Shown here in pieces: positions 1 to 9,528 of a stretch of DNA of 64,000 nucleotides. A model generated the notes under the pieces. The model searched no databases, was not told the DNA's origin, and was given only the letters and a program-made list of their open reading frames with translations. The DNA is from Sporomusa malonica (lineage in GTDB: Bacteria; Bacillota; Negativicutes; Sporomusales; Sporomusaceae). Where the stretch lies: NCBI RefSeq assembly GCF_900176355.1, contig NZ_FWXI01000022.1, positions 28,508 to 92,507 on the forward strand, given 5' to 3'. The position numbers and the translations under genes are program-made. Each line of letters starts with the position of its first letter. Position 1 is the stretch's first letter.

Positions 1-292
1 CGGAAATCTGTTCGTAAGTAAGACCTTCCCAGTCACCAAACTTTATCTCCCGCAGTTCAGGAACAAGGTTTACCTTCAAACCATGTTTAGCCGCAATGCA
101 TTCAGCAGTCTTAAAAGCGCGGGATAAATCACTGGCATAAACGGCATCAATGGTTTCTTCAGATAAACGCGCTGCTACTGCCTCAGCCTGCCTCAGCCCT
201 TTATCATTTAATGCAATATCACTGTGCCCCTGATATTTCCGCTCCAAATTCCACAGTGTCTGACCGTGGCGCACTACTATAAGTCTTGTCAT
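1..292 (-). CDS. cobC: Histidine phosphatase, probable alpha-ribazole phosphatase (partial)
   Basis: The first 97 codons of a phosphoglycerate-mutase-like phosphatase; the rest runs off the left edge. The RHG catalytic motif sits at residues 8-10 (MTRLIVVRHGQTLWN), followed by the GHSDIALNDKGLRQA segment typical of the family. As last visible member of the cobamide operon, it most likely dephosphorylates alpha-ribazole 5'-phosphate, or the cobalamin phosphate made by CobS, in the cytoplasm. ATG at 292 lies 4 bases after the cobD stop. The family assignment is firm; the substrate is inferred from context, since general histidine phosphatases look alike. Confidence 0.82.
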   Translation of the reverse strand, partial: MTRLIVVRHGQTLWNLERKYQGHSDIALNDKGLRQAEAVAARLSEETIDAVYASDLSRAFKTAECIAAKHGLKVNLVPELREIKFGDWEGLTYEQIS

Positions 293-296
293 GTAT

Positions 297-1406
297 TCAC
301 CCCAGCATCTGCTCTAAGCGTTCGAGCAAAACTTTATTTTGTTCATTGCGTTTAACAGCCACCCGTACATAATAAGGAGATAATCCCGGATAATTGCTGC
401 AATCACGGATGAGAATACCCTCCTCAGCCATCGCCTGCCGTAGTTCAGAGGCCGAATGGCAGCTTTGGCTTATATCAACCAATATGTAGTTAACAGATGG
501 AAAGAATGGCTTTAACCCCGGCAGAACTTTTAGACCTGCGTATAGTATGTCTTTCTCGCCATTCACGACTTGTCGGCTTTTATTCTGATAGTCGTTGTCA
601 GCCAAAGCTGCTACCCCAGCAGCTTGAGCTAATAAATTAACATTCCATGGATCTTTGGCTGCATGGAGCTTGGCTGATAAATGCGGTTGAGTAAGGGCAA
701 AGCCCAGCCTAAGACCAGGAATGGCGTAAAACTTAGTAAGCGAATGTAGTATGACTAGATTATCATACTGTTTAAGCAGCGGCCGGCAAGTATATTCCTT
801 GTCACCGATAATAAAGTCCATGAATGACTCATCGACAACTACTATTATTCCCGCCTGACTGGCAGCCAATAGCAGCCGTTCAAGCTGGCTGACTGTTAAC
901 ATCGTACCGGTAGGATTATTGGGGTTGCCGATAAACACCATATCTACCCCGCTTAAATGGCTGCACAGTGCACTTATATCAATGTTATAACCATTGTCCG
1001 GCGATAAATATGCATATTCAATTTCGGCGCCAGCCGCCCTAGCTGCCCGCTCATATTCACTAAAAGTAGGAGCCGGAATAAGTACCCGCTTGGGCCTTAC
1101 GGTGTGCGCTAGTACATAGAGCAGTTCGACAGCACCATTACCGGCAGTAATATGCTCAACGTCAACATGGTAATAGCTACTTATTGCAGCTTTAAGCAAA
1201 GTTGCCTCAACATCGGGATAATGAACTACCTGGCTGATAGACTGGGTTATAGCTTCCCGTACACTGTTAGCTAGACCAAGCGGATTAATGTTAGCACTAT
1301 AGTCAAGAACGCCTGACACCTTGCTGCCGCGCTCTCGTGCCCAAGCGTGCACATTACCACCATGAACAAAGCTACCTGCCTGCTTATCCGCACTCACTGC
1401 CATCAT
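297..1406 (-). CDS. cobD: L-threonine-O-3-phosphate decarboxylase
   Basis: PLP-dependent fold-type I aminotransferase-like enzyme that decarboxylates threonine phosphate to (R)-1-amino-2-propanol phosphate, the linker of the nucleotide loop. The substrate-binding NPNNPTG motif is at 161-167 and the PLP lysine is probably K225 in SLTKFYAIPGLRLG. The length, 369 aa, is normal. The start is ambiguous: AGGAG lies immediately before the first of two ATGs, and a GTG three codons further in (V4) has a better spacing of 9. It overlaps the preceding threonine kinase gene by about 20 bases, and together they supply the linker. Confidence 0.93.
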   Translation of the reverse strand: MMAVSADKQAGSFVHGGNVHAWARERGSKVSGVLDYSANINPLGLANSVREAITQSISQVVHYPDVEATLLKAAISSYYHVDVEHITAGNGAVELLYVLAHTVRPKRVLIPAPTFSEYERAARAAGAEIEYAYLSPDNGYNIDISALCSHLSGVDMVFIGNPNNPTGTMLTVSQLERLLLAASQAGIIVVVDESFMDFIIGDKEYTCRPLLKQYDNLVILHSLTKFYAIPGLRLGFALTQPHLSAKLHAAKDPWNVNLLAQAAGVAALADNDYQNKSRQVVNGEKDILYAGLKVLPGLKPFFPSVNYILVDISQSCHSASELRQAMAEEGILIRDCSNYPGLSPYYVRVAVKRNEQNKVLLERLEQMLG

Positions 1407-2268
1407 CTCCTGTTATTATAAGTCCGCCGGCAATCAGCTGGATAGTCTTTAAATAGGCAACCTCTGGACAGGCTCGGCATATCTCCTTGATACAAGCTTC
1501 GTGGCCGCTCATAGCGTCAGCGCTGAACATAACACCTAGCACCGTGCCGCTATGAGCGGCGCAGACACCTACAGCACCAAAATCCCGGCTAATGTTTATC
1601 GCCGTATCAAGACAAGGTTTATATAATATTGCCTGATTAGCGAGAGCGCTCATCGTGGCTCCCTGTCCAATAAGTCGTGCATCACCGATTTCCAGGCCTT
1701 TTGCCACCAGTTCAACGGCTTGAATAATCTGCAGCTCTTTTGCTTGATTTAAACTGGCTAAATCTTGACGATCATTAAAAGCCAGCGTGTCTACCTCCCC
1801 GCCAGCATCAAAAACCGCAATATTGATTGGCGGAGGAGTGCCTAACGTGCGGCGGATTTTCCCCTGCACATGATCAAACATAATGATTCCTGGATAAAAA
1901 ATACCGTCAGTCGGTTCGATTGCTAAAGCAATATCGGCAATTTCATCACAGGAAAGACGTCTACCAGTTACCGCGAGCGACGCCGCCTGACAGGCGGCAC
2001 TTATATCGGCGCTGCTGGAAGCCATGCCTTTTCCTACTGGCAAATCAGACTCTACAACTAAACCAAAATCTCCTGCGGCATATAGATATTTTAATGTCTT
2101 ATCTACAGCCGCGGCTGCCTTGGGCTCAGCGCTTGTCATACTGCCGCCTGGAACTACCGTAACTTCTGAATACCAATCTACCGGACAGGTAATTAAAAAG
2201 TTAACCCCATTTATTGTGCCCTGTACTAGTTCACCACATGAGCCAGGTGCTCTAACTTTAATTGTCAT
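1384..2268 (-). CDS. pduX: L-threonine kinase (GHMP family, PduX-like)
   Basis: GHMP-family kinase that phosphorylates free L-threonine to feed CobD. PduX landmarks are an N-terminal APGSCGELVQG (7-17) and the ATP-binding LPVGKGMASSSAD loop near 76-88. At 294 aa it is the usual size for the family. It sits between cobS and cobD, where its product is used next. In Salmonella the homologue lies in the pdu operon, but in anaerobic Firmicutes it commonly sits in the cobamide cluster. Homoserine kinase or another GHMP kinase is possible but unlikely given the N-terminal motif and position. Confidence 0.9.
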   Translation of the reverse strand: MTIKVRAPGSCGELVQGTINGVNFLITCPVDWYSEVTVVPGGSMTSAEPKAAAAVDKTLKYLYAAGDFGLVVESDLPVGKGMASSSADISAACQAASLAVTGRRLSCDEIADIALAIEPTDGIFYPGIIMFDHVQGKIRRTLGTPPPINIAVFDAGGEVDTLAFNDRQDLASLNQAKELQIIQAVELVAKGLEIGDARLIGQGATMSALANQAILYKPCLDTAINISRDFGAVGVCAAHSGTVLGVMFSADAMSGHEACIKEICRACPEVAYLKTIQLIAGGLIITGDDGSECG

Positions 2269-2306
2269 AGCAAAGTCTGCCTTTCAGTGATCGAATCTTA
2301 TTTCTT

Positions 2307-3032
2307 TTAAATGACAAATACGAGCAAAGCCACTAACTCGGTCAGCTCGGTAATAGCGCCATAGGTATCGCCTGTTAATCCTCCCAAAACATTAGCAAAA
2401 TAACGGGCTGACAGCACTCCGGCCAGAACAGCTCCACTGGCGCTGATTGAGGCTTGAAAGCCAAACGGAACAACAACTGCAAGAGCAATAGCAAGAGCAA
2501 GCATTAAAGTAGTACGGTCAGCATACTGGGCGAAAGCTTTTCCCATACCATCAGGCCGTGCATAAGGAAAAGAGGCAATACTGATAACCATCGCCACACG
2601 TCCTGCAACTGGCATAATAATTAGAGCGGTAGTCAGCATAGTTGGCGTCATATCAACAATAAGCGAATATTTTAGTAGCAACAAGAGGCCAAAAGCCACG
2701 ACACCATTCGCCCCGACCCGGCTGTCTTTCATTATTTCCAGCATGCGCTCCCGGGAGCGGCCAGAGAATACGCCATCAGCAGTATCCATAAAACCATCGC
2801 AATGTAGTCCGCCAGTAAGTACAATCTCGGCTAAAATAATAACAGCTGCCAGCACATGTAGCGGCAAAAACTGGCTCAAAATATAATTAAGTCCAGCCAG
2901 TATCACACCGATAATGGCACCAATCAGCGTAAAGTACTTTACGCTGCGGCCAAAACTGTCAGGCGACCAGTCTGTCTGCTCTACCACTCGGATGCGGGTA
3001 AGAAACTGTAATCCGGTAAAAAAATCTTTCAA
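2307..3032 (-). CDS. cobS: Adenosylcobinamide-GDP ribazoletransferase (cobalamin synthase)
   Basis: Integral membrane enzyme joining adenosylcobinamide-GDP to alpha-ribazole (phosphate). The conserved acidic cluster HCDGFMDTADG (77-87; D79, D83, D86) and the following SRVGANG are the CDP-alcohol-transferase-like metal-binding site of CobS. Several hydrophobic membrane helices fill the rest. The start is TTG, chosen because GGAGG lies 9 bases upstream. The length (241 aa) is typical. It stands between cbiB and the threonine kinase gene in the nucleotide-loop section of the operon. Confidence 0.95.
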   Translation of the reverse strand: MKDFFTGLQFLTRIRVVEQTDWSPDSFGRSVKYFTLIGAIIGVILAGLNYILSQFLPLHVLAAVIILAEIVLTGGLHCDGFMDTADGVFSGRSRERMLEIMKDSRVGANGVVAFGLLLLLKYSLIVDMTPTMLTTALIIMPVAGRVAMVISIASFPYARPDGMGKAFAQYADRTTLMLALAIALAVVVPFGFQASISASGAVLAGVLSARYFANVLGGLTGDTYGAITELTELVALLVFVI

Positions 3033-3064
3033 GCTTTAATTCCTCCACGTTGAACTACACAAAA

Positions 3065-4015
3065 CTAGTTGAGTAACCACTTTACAGCAAATGCCCCTGC
3101 AATAAACAGCGTGGTCACTAAATACATGATTTGAATAGTTTGTTCAATATGTACAGGCCGGAGTTCATTCTTAGCCTCACCCATATAAGCCCGCAAGGAA
3201 GCTACCCCGCCATAATAGTTTAGGCCACCCAGCCTAACCCCGAGCGCTCCGGCCACCCCAGCCTCAGAAAAACCGCTGTTGGGGCTGGGGTGTTTGGCTG
3301 CATCACGCCTGATAACAGTAAAAGCACCGCCAGCGTTATGCCTCAAGAGTGCTGCAGCGATGATAATCAGAAAACCTGTAATCCTTGCTGGAATGTAGTT
3401 GAACATATCATCAACCCGGGCTGCTACCATGCCAAAATCCCGGTATTTTTCGTTTTTGTAGCCCACCATTGAATCCATGGTATTCACTGCCCGGTAAAGA
3501 CAGGCCAATGGTACACCGCCAATGACAGCATAAAACAGCGGTGATATGATGCCATCCACAATGTTCTCAGCCACTGTCTCTACCGTAGCCCGCGTGACCC
3601 CAGCGGTATCAAGATTAGCGGTATCACGTCCGACAATCCAGCCCACCTTATACCGGGCCTGTTCCATATTTCCAGTATTTAAATAGCCGGCAATCTCCCG
3701 CCCAGCTTCAGCCAAACTTCGAGGCGATATGGTAAAAGCCAGCAGTACTGCACCGCCAATATAAACAGCCCAGAGATGAATAGAGCCTAAAGCGGCCATA
3801 GCCAACCATGAAACCCCATATACTGTTGCGAGCACGACAGTAACAAGCAATGCACCAGCTAAATTTTTATATACAGACGAATGATTGACATTCAAAAGTC
3901 GCCGCTCCAACCAGGCAATAAAATTACCCATAATAACTACTGGATGGAGTGATGAGCGCGGGTCACCAACAATGCGATCAAGGATGACTGCGCCTAATGC
4001 TAAATACTCTTCCAT
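3065..4015 (-). CDS. cbiB: Adenosylcobinamide-phosphate synthase
   Basis: Multi-spanning membrane protein that attaches aminopropanol (phosphate) to adenosylcobyric acid. The N-terminal DRIVGDP (13-19) followed by HPVVIMG is a CbiB/CobD-family hallmark, as is the HPSPNSGFSEAGVAGALG segment in the C-terminal half. The length (316 aa) is normal. It lies 2 bases after cbiP and is followed by cobS, so the cobyric acid product of CbiP passes to the next step. Note the naming clash: in the Pseudomonas nomenclature this protein is called CobD. Confidence 0.95.
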   Translation of the reverse strand: MEEYLALGAVILDRIVGDPRSSLHPVVIMGNFIAWLERRLLNVNHSSVYKNLAGALLVTVVLATVYGVSWLAMAALGSIHLWAVYIGGAVLLAFTISPRSLAEAGREIAGYLNTGNMEQARYKVGWIVGRDTANLDTAGVTRATVETVAENIVDGIISPLFYAVIGGVPLACLYRAVNTMDSMVGYKNEKYRDFGMVAARVDDMFNYIPARITGFLIIIAAALLRHNAGGAFTVIRRDAAKHPSPNSGFSEAGVAGALGVRLGGLNYYGGVASLRAYMGEAKNELRPVHIEQTIQIMYLVTTLFIAGAFAVKWLLN

Positions 4016-4017
4016 AT

Positions 4018-5550
4018 CTACCTACCATTAGTTTCATTAATGATACGATAGACTAAGTCCATATTCATACTCTGTCGGACAACGTCAGCCAATCGGTCAT
4101 AAGCAGCATCTTTACGCGCCTGCGTATCTTGAACAATACCTAGAGGCGACAAGCCTTTGCGTATGCGCAGCGCATCAAGCACGGCCCGGCGATAAGCATC
4201 ATTGTCAAAAATTCCATGCATATACGTGCCCATAACCAACCCATCTGCCGAAACAGCGCCGTCAGTCATCTGTACCTGTTCGCCCGAACGGGTGGTAATG
4301 GTAAAGGCAGGGTCAAAAGGAGTCAGGAATTGGGTACGGCCCATATGAATTTCATAGCCGGTTAGATTATCTCCACTGTAATTAATCCCCAAAAATTTAT
4401 GGTTGTCAGCCGTAGCCTTGACTTGATGGGTTACTTTATCGGCTTCAAAAATAGTGATACTATCAATAAGACCTAATCCCATCACTTTATCAAGGTCTGA
4501 CTCAGTATGGTCAGGGTCTTGAACCTCCCGCCCCAGCATCTGGTAACCACCACAGATGCCGACAACCGGCGTACCACTCTTTACTAACTTAATAAGTTCC
4601 TTCTCATATCCATTGTGGCGAAGGTATAACAAATCTTCTGTCGTATTCTTGCTACCTGGCAGAATAATAAGGTCAGGTTTGCCAATGGTTTCCCCTTGGC
4701 GCACATATCTGACCTGAACGTCACTTTCGTTCGCTAAGGCGTCAAAATCTGTAAAATTGGATATTTTCGGGAGACGTAATACGGCAATATCAAGTTCTCC
4801 CGTTTTATTTGACTGCTGTTTATCTTCCAGCGATACCGAATCCTCGTCATCTATACCCAACCGGTCAAGATGCGGAATAACGCCAAGCACCGGCTTACCT
4901 GTCTTGGTTTCAAGGAAATCAAGCGCAGGTTTCAGCAAATTAATATCGCCCCGGAATTTATTAATAATAATGCCTTTAACCAAATCCCGCTCATCCGGCT
5001 CTAACAGTTCCAGCGTGCCGACAACTGATGCCAGCGCACCGCCTCTGTCAATATCAGCAATTAGGAGCACAGGTGCCGGAGCTAGTTTGGCAATACGCAT
5101 ATTGACAATATCGTTATCTTTGAGATTAACTTCAGCAGGACTCCCAGCCCCTTCGATTACAATAACATCAAAGTCATTATGCAGCTTCTGCAGGCATTCG
5201 GTTACTACCCCCAGTGCCGTAAGGCTGTATCCGGAATGATATTCTTTTGCTGACATATTGCCAACAGGTTTACCCATAACAATAACCTGGGAGCAAGAAT
5301 TACCGGTAGGTTTCAATAATACTGGGTTCATTTCAACGGTTGGCTCCAGTCCGGCAGCCTCGGCTTGAGCCACCTGAGCTCTGCCCATTTCACCGCCGTC
5401 TTTGGTCACATAGGAGTTAAGTGCCATATTTTGGGATTTAAACGGTGTTACCTTCTGACCGTCCTGTTTAAAAATACGGCATAACGCCGTAGTTAAAATG
5501 CTCTTGCCAACATGGGAGCTTGTTCCCTGCAGCATAATTGCTTTAGCCAT
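4018..5550 (-). CDS. cbiP: Cobyric acid synthase (adenosylcobyric acid amidotransferase)
   Basis: Glutamine-dependent amidotransferase amidating carboxylates b, d, e and g of adenosylcobyrinic acid a,c-diamide. The N-terminal dethiobiotin-synthetase-like domain has the P-loop variant GTSSHVGKS; the C-terminal triad-type glutaminase domain has its nucleophile Cys at about 333 in GICGGYQMLG and a later GTYMHGIFDN segment with the catalytic His. The longest frame begins 9 bases upstream, but GGAGG abuts that ATG; the ATG at 5550 has the right spacing of 9 and gives MAKAIMLQGTSS. It overlaps the end of cobU by 8 bases. Confidence 0.96.
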   Translation of the reverse strand: MAKAIMLQGTSSHVGKSILTTALCRIFKQDGQKVTPFKSQNMALNSYVTKDGGEMGRAQVAQAEAAGLEPTVEMNPVLLKPTGNSCSQVIVMGKPVGNMSAKEYHSGYSLTALGVVTECLQKLHNDFDVIVIEGAGSPAEVNLKDNDIVNMRIAKLAPAPVLLIADIDRGGALASVVGTLELLEPDERDLVKGIIINKFRGDINLLKPALDFLETKTGKPVLGVIPHLDRLGIDDEDSVSLEDKQQSNKTGELDIAVLRLPKISNFTDFDALANESDVQVRYVRQGETIGKPDLIILPGSKNTTEDLLYLRHNGYEKELIKLVKSGTPVVGICGGYQMLGREVQDPDHTESDLDKVMGLGLIDSITIFEADKVTHQVKATADNHKFLGINYSGDNLTGYEIHMGRTQFLTPFDPAFTITTRSGEQVQMTDGAVSADGLVMGTYMHGIFDNDAYRRAVLDALRIRKGLSPLGIVQDTQARKDAAYDRLADVVRQSMNMDLVYRIINETNGR

Positions 5551-6124
5551 TAAACTCATCCTCCCCCAGACTAACAGCTAGTTTTTTAAGTTCAACAGCC
5601 AGACCACTGACTACCAGATATACCTCGTCAGCATGTTGTGCAACCTTTTGATTCACAAGTCCGGCTACATCGCGGTATTCGCGGGCCAGCGCGTTATCAG
5701 GCACAATACCTAAGCCGACTTCATTAGTAACAAAAATCACATCTGATTGTTCCTGCTTGGCGCTAGCTAGCAGTTTATCAATGGCACCAAGCACAGCCAG
5801 ACGACGTTCCTCACGGTCACCAGGAGCATCAGGCGCTAGGAGCAGATTGCTGGTATATAGTGTCAGGCAATCAAACAGCACGGCATCTGAGCTCTGAACA
5901 GCGTCTGCCATGGCTTTTTCAGCCTGGTACGGCGCTTCAAAAGTCGGCCAACTAGCTGGGCGGCGGCTTTGATGAATATTCACCCGTTCTTTCATTTCAT
6001 CATCATAGATTTGGGCAGTAGCAATATATGCTACCTTACGGGCGCCTTGGGCGGCATATCTTTCGGCAAACGTGCTTTTGCCGCTGCGTGCACCACCGGT
6101 AACCAAAACAATTTTACCTGCCAT
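5543..6124 (-). CDS. cobU: Adenosylcobinamide kinase / adenosylcobinamide-phosphate guanylyltransferase
   Basis: Bifunctional enzyme that phosphorylates adenosylcobinamide and then transfers GMP from GTP to it. The P-loop GGARSGKST (10-18) is at the N terminus, followed by the YIATAQ segment and a HQSRRP segment typical of CobU; the His in the latter region is the guanylylated residue in characterised CobU. The length (193 aa) is normal. GGGAGG lies well spaced before ATG. It is 5 bases from cbiA. Confidence 0.94.
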   Translation of the reverse strand: MAGKIVLVTGGARSGKSTFAERYAAQGARKVAYIATAQIYDDEMKERVNIHQSRRPASWPTFEAPYQAEKAMADAVQSSDAVLFDCLTLYTSNLLLAPDAPGDREERRLAVLGAIDKLLASAKQEQSDVIFVTNEVGLGIVPDNALAREYRDVAGLVNQKVAQHADEVYLVVSGLAVELKKLAVSLGEDEFNG

Positions 6125-6129
6125 ATTGT

Positions 6130-7527
6130 CTACCTCCCTTGTCCAGTCAGACCGCTCTTATACCGAGCGCACCGCTCTACAAACCGTCCGGCTGCCTGTC
6201 TATTACCGGCAAAATGCATATGCAGATAGGATGCCAATACATTGCCAGATACATATCCGCCCTGGTAGATCGCTCCTGTCCGCATTTTCTTAAAGTCAAA
6301 TGCCCAGGGAAACTCAGCTTCGACCACATCTGGAATCATCCGTGAAAAATGAAATTCATGCCCATGCAATGTTTCCCCGTCAGCGCACAGGACATTATCT
6401 GTTAAGGCTGTTGTCTCCACATAGCCTACTGTTTCAAGTTTGGACTGCATCTGACATACCGCTGGAATAACACCAGCCATATCGTATGCCTGACCATCAA
6501 AATCTATAATCTGCCTGGCTAGATACATCAGGCCACCGCACTCTGCGTAAACAGGTATTCCGCGCTGCGCTGCGCACAATATATCTTTTCGCATCGTAGT
6601 ATTGGCTGACAATTCCTTAACAAACATCTCGGGGAAACCGCCGCCTAATACGATACCATCCACTGCAGGCAATTGACTGTCTTTAAGTGGACTAAAAGGA
6701 ACAAGCTCGGCCCCAAACTCAGCCAAAACCTCAAGGCTTGAAGGATAGTAAAAGGTAAATACATCATCCTGAGCCACGGCGATTCGAGCTTTAATCAGCC
6801 GACCGCTTTTTTCTATCGGTGGGCGTATAGCAAGCGGCTCAGCCGTTTTAGCCAAAGCCAGTAAATCATCCAAATTCACTTGTTTAGCTACCTGGCGTCC
6901 CATCCCAGCTACAGCAGCTGCAGCATCATGCTCAGTAACCGGTGTCAAGCCAAGGTGACGTTCCGGCATAGTAAGCTCGTTGTTTCGAAAAACTGTCCCA
7001 ATGACAGAAATCCCTAATCGTTCAAGCGCCTCACACACCATCAGGCGGTGGCTCTCAGAACCAAGTCTGTTAATAATGACACCAGCCAGATTGACATCTG
7101 GGTCATACATTTTAAAACCTAAAGCAATAGCGGCGGCGCTCTCGCCCATTGATTTTGCATCAATCACCAGCACTACCGGCGCTTTTAACATTTTGGCTAT
7201 GGCAGCGGTGCTACTAACGCCAGAACGCCCGCCATCATACAACCCCATAACGCCTTCAATAATAGCAATATCATTCCCTGCCGCCGTACTGGTAAATATG
7301 TCAGTCAGCTTTTCCGGCGGCACCAGCCAGGTATCAAGGTTATGGGCACTCTTACCGCTGGCCAGCCGGTGAAAACCGGGATCTATATAGTCTGGGCCAA
7401 CTTTATAGGATTGGACTTTCAGGCCACGTTCGGCCAAAGCTGACAGCATGCCAGTTACTATCGTTGTTTTGCCAGCACCACTGCTAACCCCGGCAATAAC
7501 CACCCGTGGAATATTCATTTGGCCCAT
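6130..7527 (-). CDS. cbiA: Cobyrinic acid a,c-diamide synthase
   Basis: ATP- and glutamine-dependent amidation of the a and c side chains of cobyrinic acid in the anaerobic pathway. P-loop GVSSGAGKTT at 13-22; the C-terminal glutaminase domain has Cys330 in PVYAECGGLMYLA and a GHEFHFS segment containing the probable catalytic His. At 465 aa it matches the CbiA family. TAGGAGG precedes the ATG. The paralogous CbiP two genes on shares the architecture but amidates four other positions. Confidence 0.95.
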   Translation of the reverse strand: MGQMNIPRVVIAGVSSGAGKTTIVTGMLSALAERGLKVQSYKVGPDYIDPGFHRLASGKSAHNLDTWLVPPEKLTDIFTSTAAGNDIAIIEGVMGLYDGGRSGVSSTAAIAKMLKAPVVLVIDAKSMGESAAAIALGFKMYDPDVNLAGVIINRLGSESHRLMVCEALERLGISVIGTVFRNNELTMPERHLGLTPVTEHDAAAAVAGMGRQVAKQVNLDDLLALAKTAEPLAIRPPIEKSGRLIKARIAVAQDDVFTFYYPSSLEVLAEFGAELVPFSPLKDSQLPAVDGIVLGGGFPEMFVKELSANTTMRKDILCAAQRGIPVYAECGGLMYLARQIIDFDGQAYDMAGVIPAVCQMQSKLETVGYVETTALTDNVLCADGETLHGHEFHFSRMIPDVVEAEFPWAFDFKKMRTGAIYQGGYVSGNVLASYLHMHFAGNRQAAGRFVERCARYKSGLTGQGR

Positions 7528-7538
7528 GCGTATCCCTC

Positions 7539-8120
7539 CTAATATTCGATGCCGCGTCTGGCGTCAATGCCTGAATCAATCGGATGTTTTACCACCCGGC
7601 ACTCACTGGCGTCATCGGCCATTTCAATAATTTCAGGTGGCATGTTGCGCCCAGTTAGCACGATCGACATACCCGGCGTCCGTCCATTTAGTAAAGCAAG
7701 TACCGCCTCAAGTTCTATCAGTTTATGTTTGATGGCATGGCTAATCTCATCTAATACCAATACGTCCACACTTTCGTTCATGAGCTCCTGCGCGTAAGCG
7801 AGTGCCTGTGGCGCAAAATGATTAGCCGGGTTCCGGTTCTCGCGGAAGCACTGACCACACTTGGTGCATAGCGCCTCACCTGATTGTATCTCAACCGCGA
7901 TAGGACAACCAAAACCAAACTGTTTAATACTAAAATAGGGATCAAGATAGCGAGCGCTGTACAATTCCCCAGTATAACCGCCGCCCTTGAGAAACTGAAC
8001 TACTGCTGCCCGTTGTCCGTTGCCAGCCGCCTGAATAGCTACCCCTAACGCTGCGGTTGTCTTGCCTTTACCAGAGCCGGTAAAAATAATAATTTTACCG
8101 CATAACTGCTTACTAGACAT
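7539..8120 (-). CDS. cobO: Cob(I)yrinic acid a,c-diamide adenosyltransferase
   Basis: BtuR/CobO/CobA-type corrinoid adenosyltransferase that forms the Co-C5' bond from ATP and Co(I) corrinoid. The inverted P-loop FTGSGKGKTTAALG (13-26) is diagnostic, and LVLDEISHAI provides the acidic segment. There is a CTKCGQCFREN stretch (two cysteines three residues apart) near 82-90, often present in clostridial homologues. Length (193 aa) normal. The ribosome-binding site is weak, and the gene starts 5 bases after cbiC, so it is probably translated by coupling. Confidence 0.93.
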   Translation of the reverse strand: MSSKQLCGKIIIFTGSGKGKTTAALGVAIQAAGNGQRAAVVQFLKGGGYTGELYSARYLDPYFSIKQFGFGCPIAVEIQSGEALCTKCGQCFRENRNPANHFAPQALAYAQELMNESVDVLVLDEISHAIKHKLIELEAVLALLNGRTPGMSIVLTGRNMPPEIIEMADDASECRVVKHPIDSGIDARRGIEY

Positions 8121-8125
8121 AGCGA

Positions 8126-8752
8126 TTAGCGGCCTAGCATGTACATGACTGCGTTAACAGAAGCTGCCGCGATAGGGCTGCCACCCTTATTGCCCAGCAC
8201 AGTAATGTACGGAACAGACGAGATAGTGTGCAGCAATTCCTTAGACTCGGCTGCGCCAACAAACCCGACAGGCACGCCAACGATCAGCGCCGGTTTAATA
8301 TTATCTTCTTTAATCATTTTCAGGACTTCAAACAAGGCTGTCGGCGCATTGCCAATGGCCACAATTGAACCATTAAGTTTCTCGCCAAACTTACGCATCG
8401 CCGCCATGGACCGAGTAATACCGGCCGCTTTAGCCTCCTGTGCTACCGTCTCGTCTGCCACCAAGCAATACGTCTGCCCGCCAAATTCAGCTAACCGGCG
8501 TTTATTAATACCTGTGCGCACCATTTCAACATCACAGAAAATATTGCAGCCTGCTTTTAGAGCAGCTAAACCAGCAGCAATAGCCTCAGGATGAATTTTT
8601 ATAATATTGGCATAGTCCGGATCTCCGGCAGCATGGATAATCCGCGAATAAACCTTAATAGCTTGTTCATCTAAATTAAACCCAGCCAGGTATGGAGCAA
8701 TAATCTCCATACTGCGCGTTTCAATAGCCATCGGGTCTTTTATGTATTCCAT
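8126..8752 (-). CDS. cbiC: Cobalt-precorrin-8 methylmutase
   Basis: Moves the C-11 methyl group to C-12, turning cobalt-precorrin-8 into cobyrinic acid. The catalytic histidine is probably H40 in SRIIHAAGDP, matching H43 of CobH. The C-terminal VGVPVGFVGAAESKELL segment is strongly conserved in CbiC/CobH. The length (208 aa) is normal. GGGAGG precedes ATG. It overlaps the end of cbiJ by 13 bases. Confidence 0.96.
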   Translation of the reverse strand: MEYIKDPMAIETRSMEIIAPYLAGFNLDEQAIKVYSRIIHAAGDPDYANIIKIHPEAIAAGLAALKAGCNIFCDVEMVRTGINKRRLAEFGGQTYCLVADETVAQEAKAAGITRSMAAMRKFGEKLNGSIVAIGNAPTALFEVLKMIKEDNIKPALIVGVPVGFVGAAESKELLHTISSVPYITVLGNKGGSPIAAASVNAVMYMLGR

Positions 8753-9528
8753 TGTTTTACCTCCCCTGATCTAACGGTTAGTATGATATCCAGTACTTCT
8801 TCTTGGTTCTTGCACAAATTTCTATACTCAATTGCAGGCCTGCCAATCATGATAATCGGGAGACCTAGTTCCATCGCCGCCGATATTTTAGTATCTGCAC
8901 CGCCAACTGTACCACTATTTTTGGTTACAACAGCTTCAGTACCATACTCTCTAAACAATGCCACATTCAGTTCGTGGGAAAACGGCCCTTTCATTGCAAC
9001 AATGTCGCCTGGGCTAAACCCCAAATCAATACATTCAGTAACAACCTCAGGCTGAGGCAGCACCCGTGCAATCAGACGACATTCCGTCAATAACGGTTCG
9101 TTCTTAAATGCCTTGAGAGTCCGGCTTCCAGTAGTCAAAAAGACTACCTTGCCCAGACCAGCGGCAACTTTTGCAGCCTCCGCGGCATCACTGGTGATAT
9201 ATAACCGTTTATATTCTGGGACAGAAACCTCTGACCGTTCATATCGTATGTATGTAATCTCCATGGCCTCACATGCCGCCATGGCGTTTACTGAACCATT
9301 AACAGCATAGGGATGACTGGCATCAACAACAGCTTTAATTTTTCGGGAGCTTATCAAACTGCTCATGCCTTCTACTGTCAGCTGTCCGGTGTGAACACTG
9401 ATACCTGGCATTTCTGCTAGACTTCGGCCATATTCGCTGATTACCGATACCATTACCTGATAACCGGTTTCGGCTAACCGAACCGCCAGTTCCCGTCCGT
9501 CCAGAGTGCCGGCCAGCACTAAAATCAT
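8740..9528 (-). CDS. cbiJ: Cobalt-precorrin-6A reductase
   Basis: NAD(P)H-dependent reduction of the macrocycle of cobalt-precorrin-6A. The protein (262 aa) opens with MILVLAGTLDGRELA, the nucleotide-binding start of the CbiJ/CobK family, and contains DASHPYA and TTGSRTLKAF family motifs. It overlaps the end of cbiH by 4 bases and the start of cbiC by 13, in a tightly coupled ring-contraction block. Confidence 0.94.
   Translation of the reverse strand: MILVLAGTLDGRELAVRLAETGYQVMVSVISEYGRSLAEMPGISVHTGQLTVEGMSSLISSRKIKAVVDASHPYAVNGSVNAMAACEAMEITYIRYERSEVSVPEYKRLYITSDAAEAAKVAAGLGKVVFLTTGSRTLKAFKNEPLLTECRLIARVLPQPEVVTECIDLGFSPGDIVAMKGPFSHELNVALFREYGTEAVVTKNSGTVGGADTKISAAMELGLPIIMIGRPAIEYRNLCKNQEEVLDIILTVRSGEVKQWNT

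Noticed and set aside
4757..5239. Long opposite-strand frames inside cobamide and other genes (for example 160 codons inside cbiP, 190 codons inside cbiG)
   Set aside because: They are shadows of well-identified genes, Ser/Pro/Thr-rich, lacking ribosome-binding sites and any recognisable motif.
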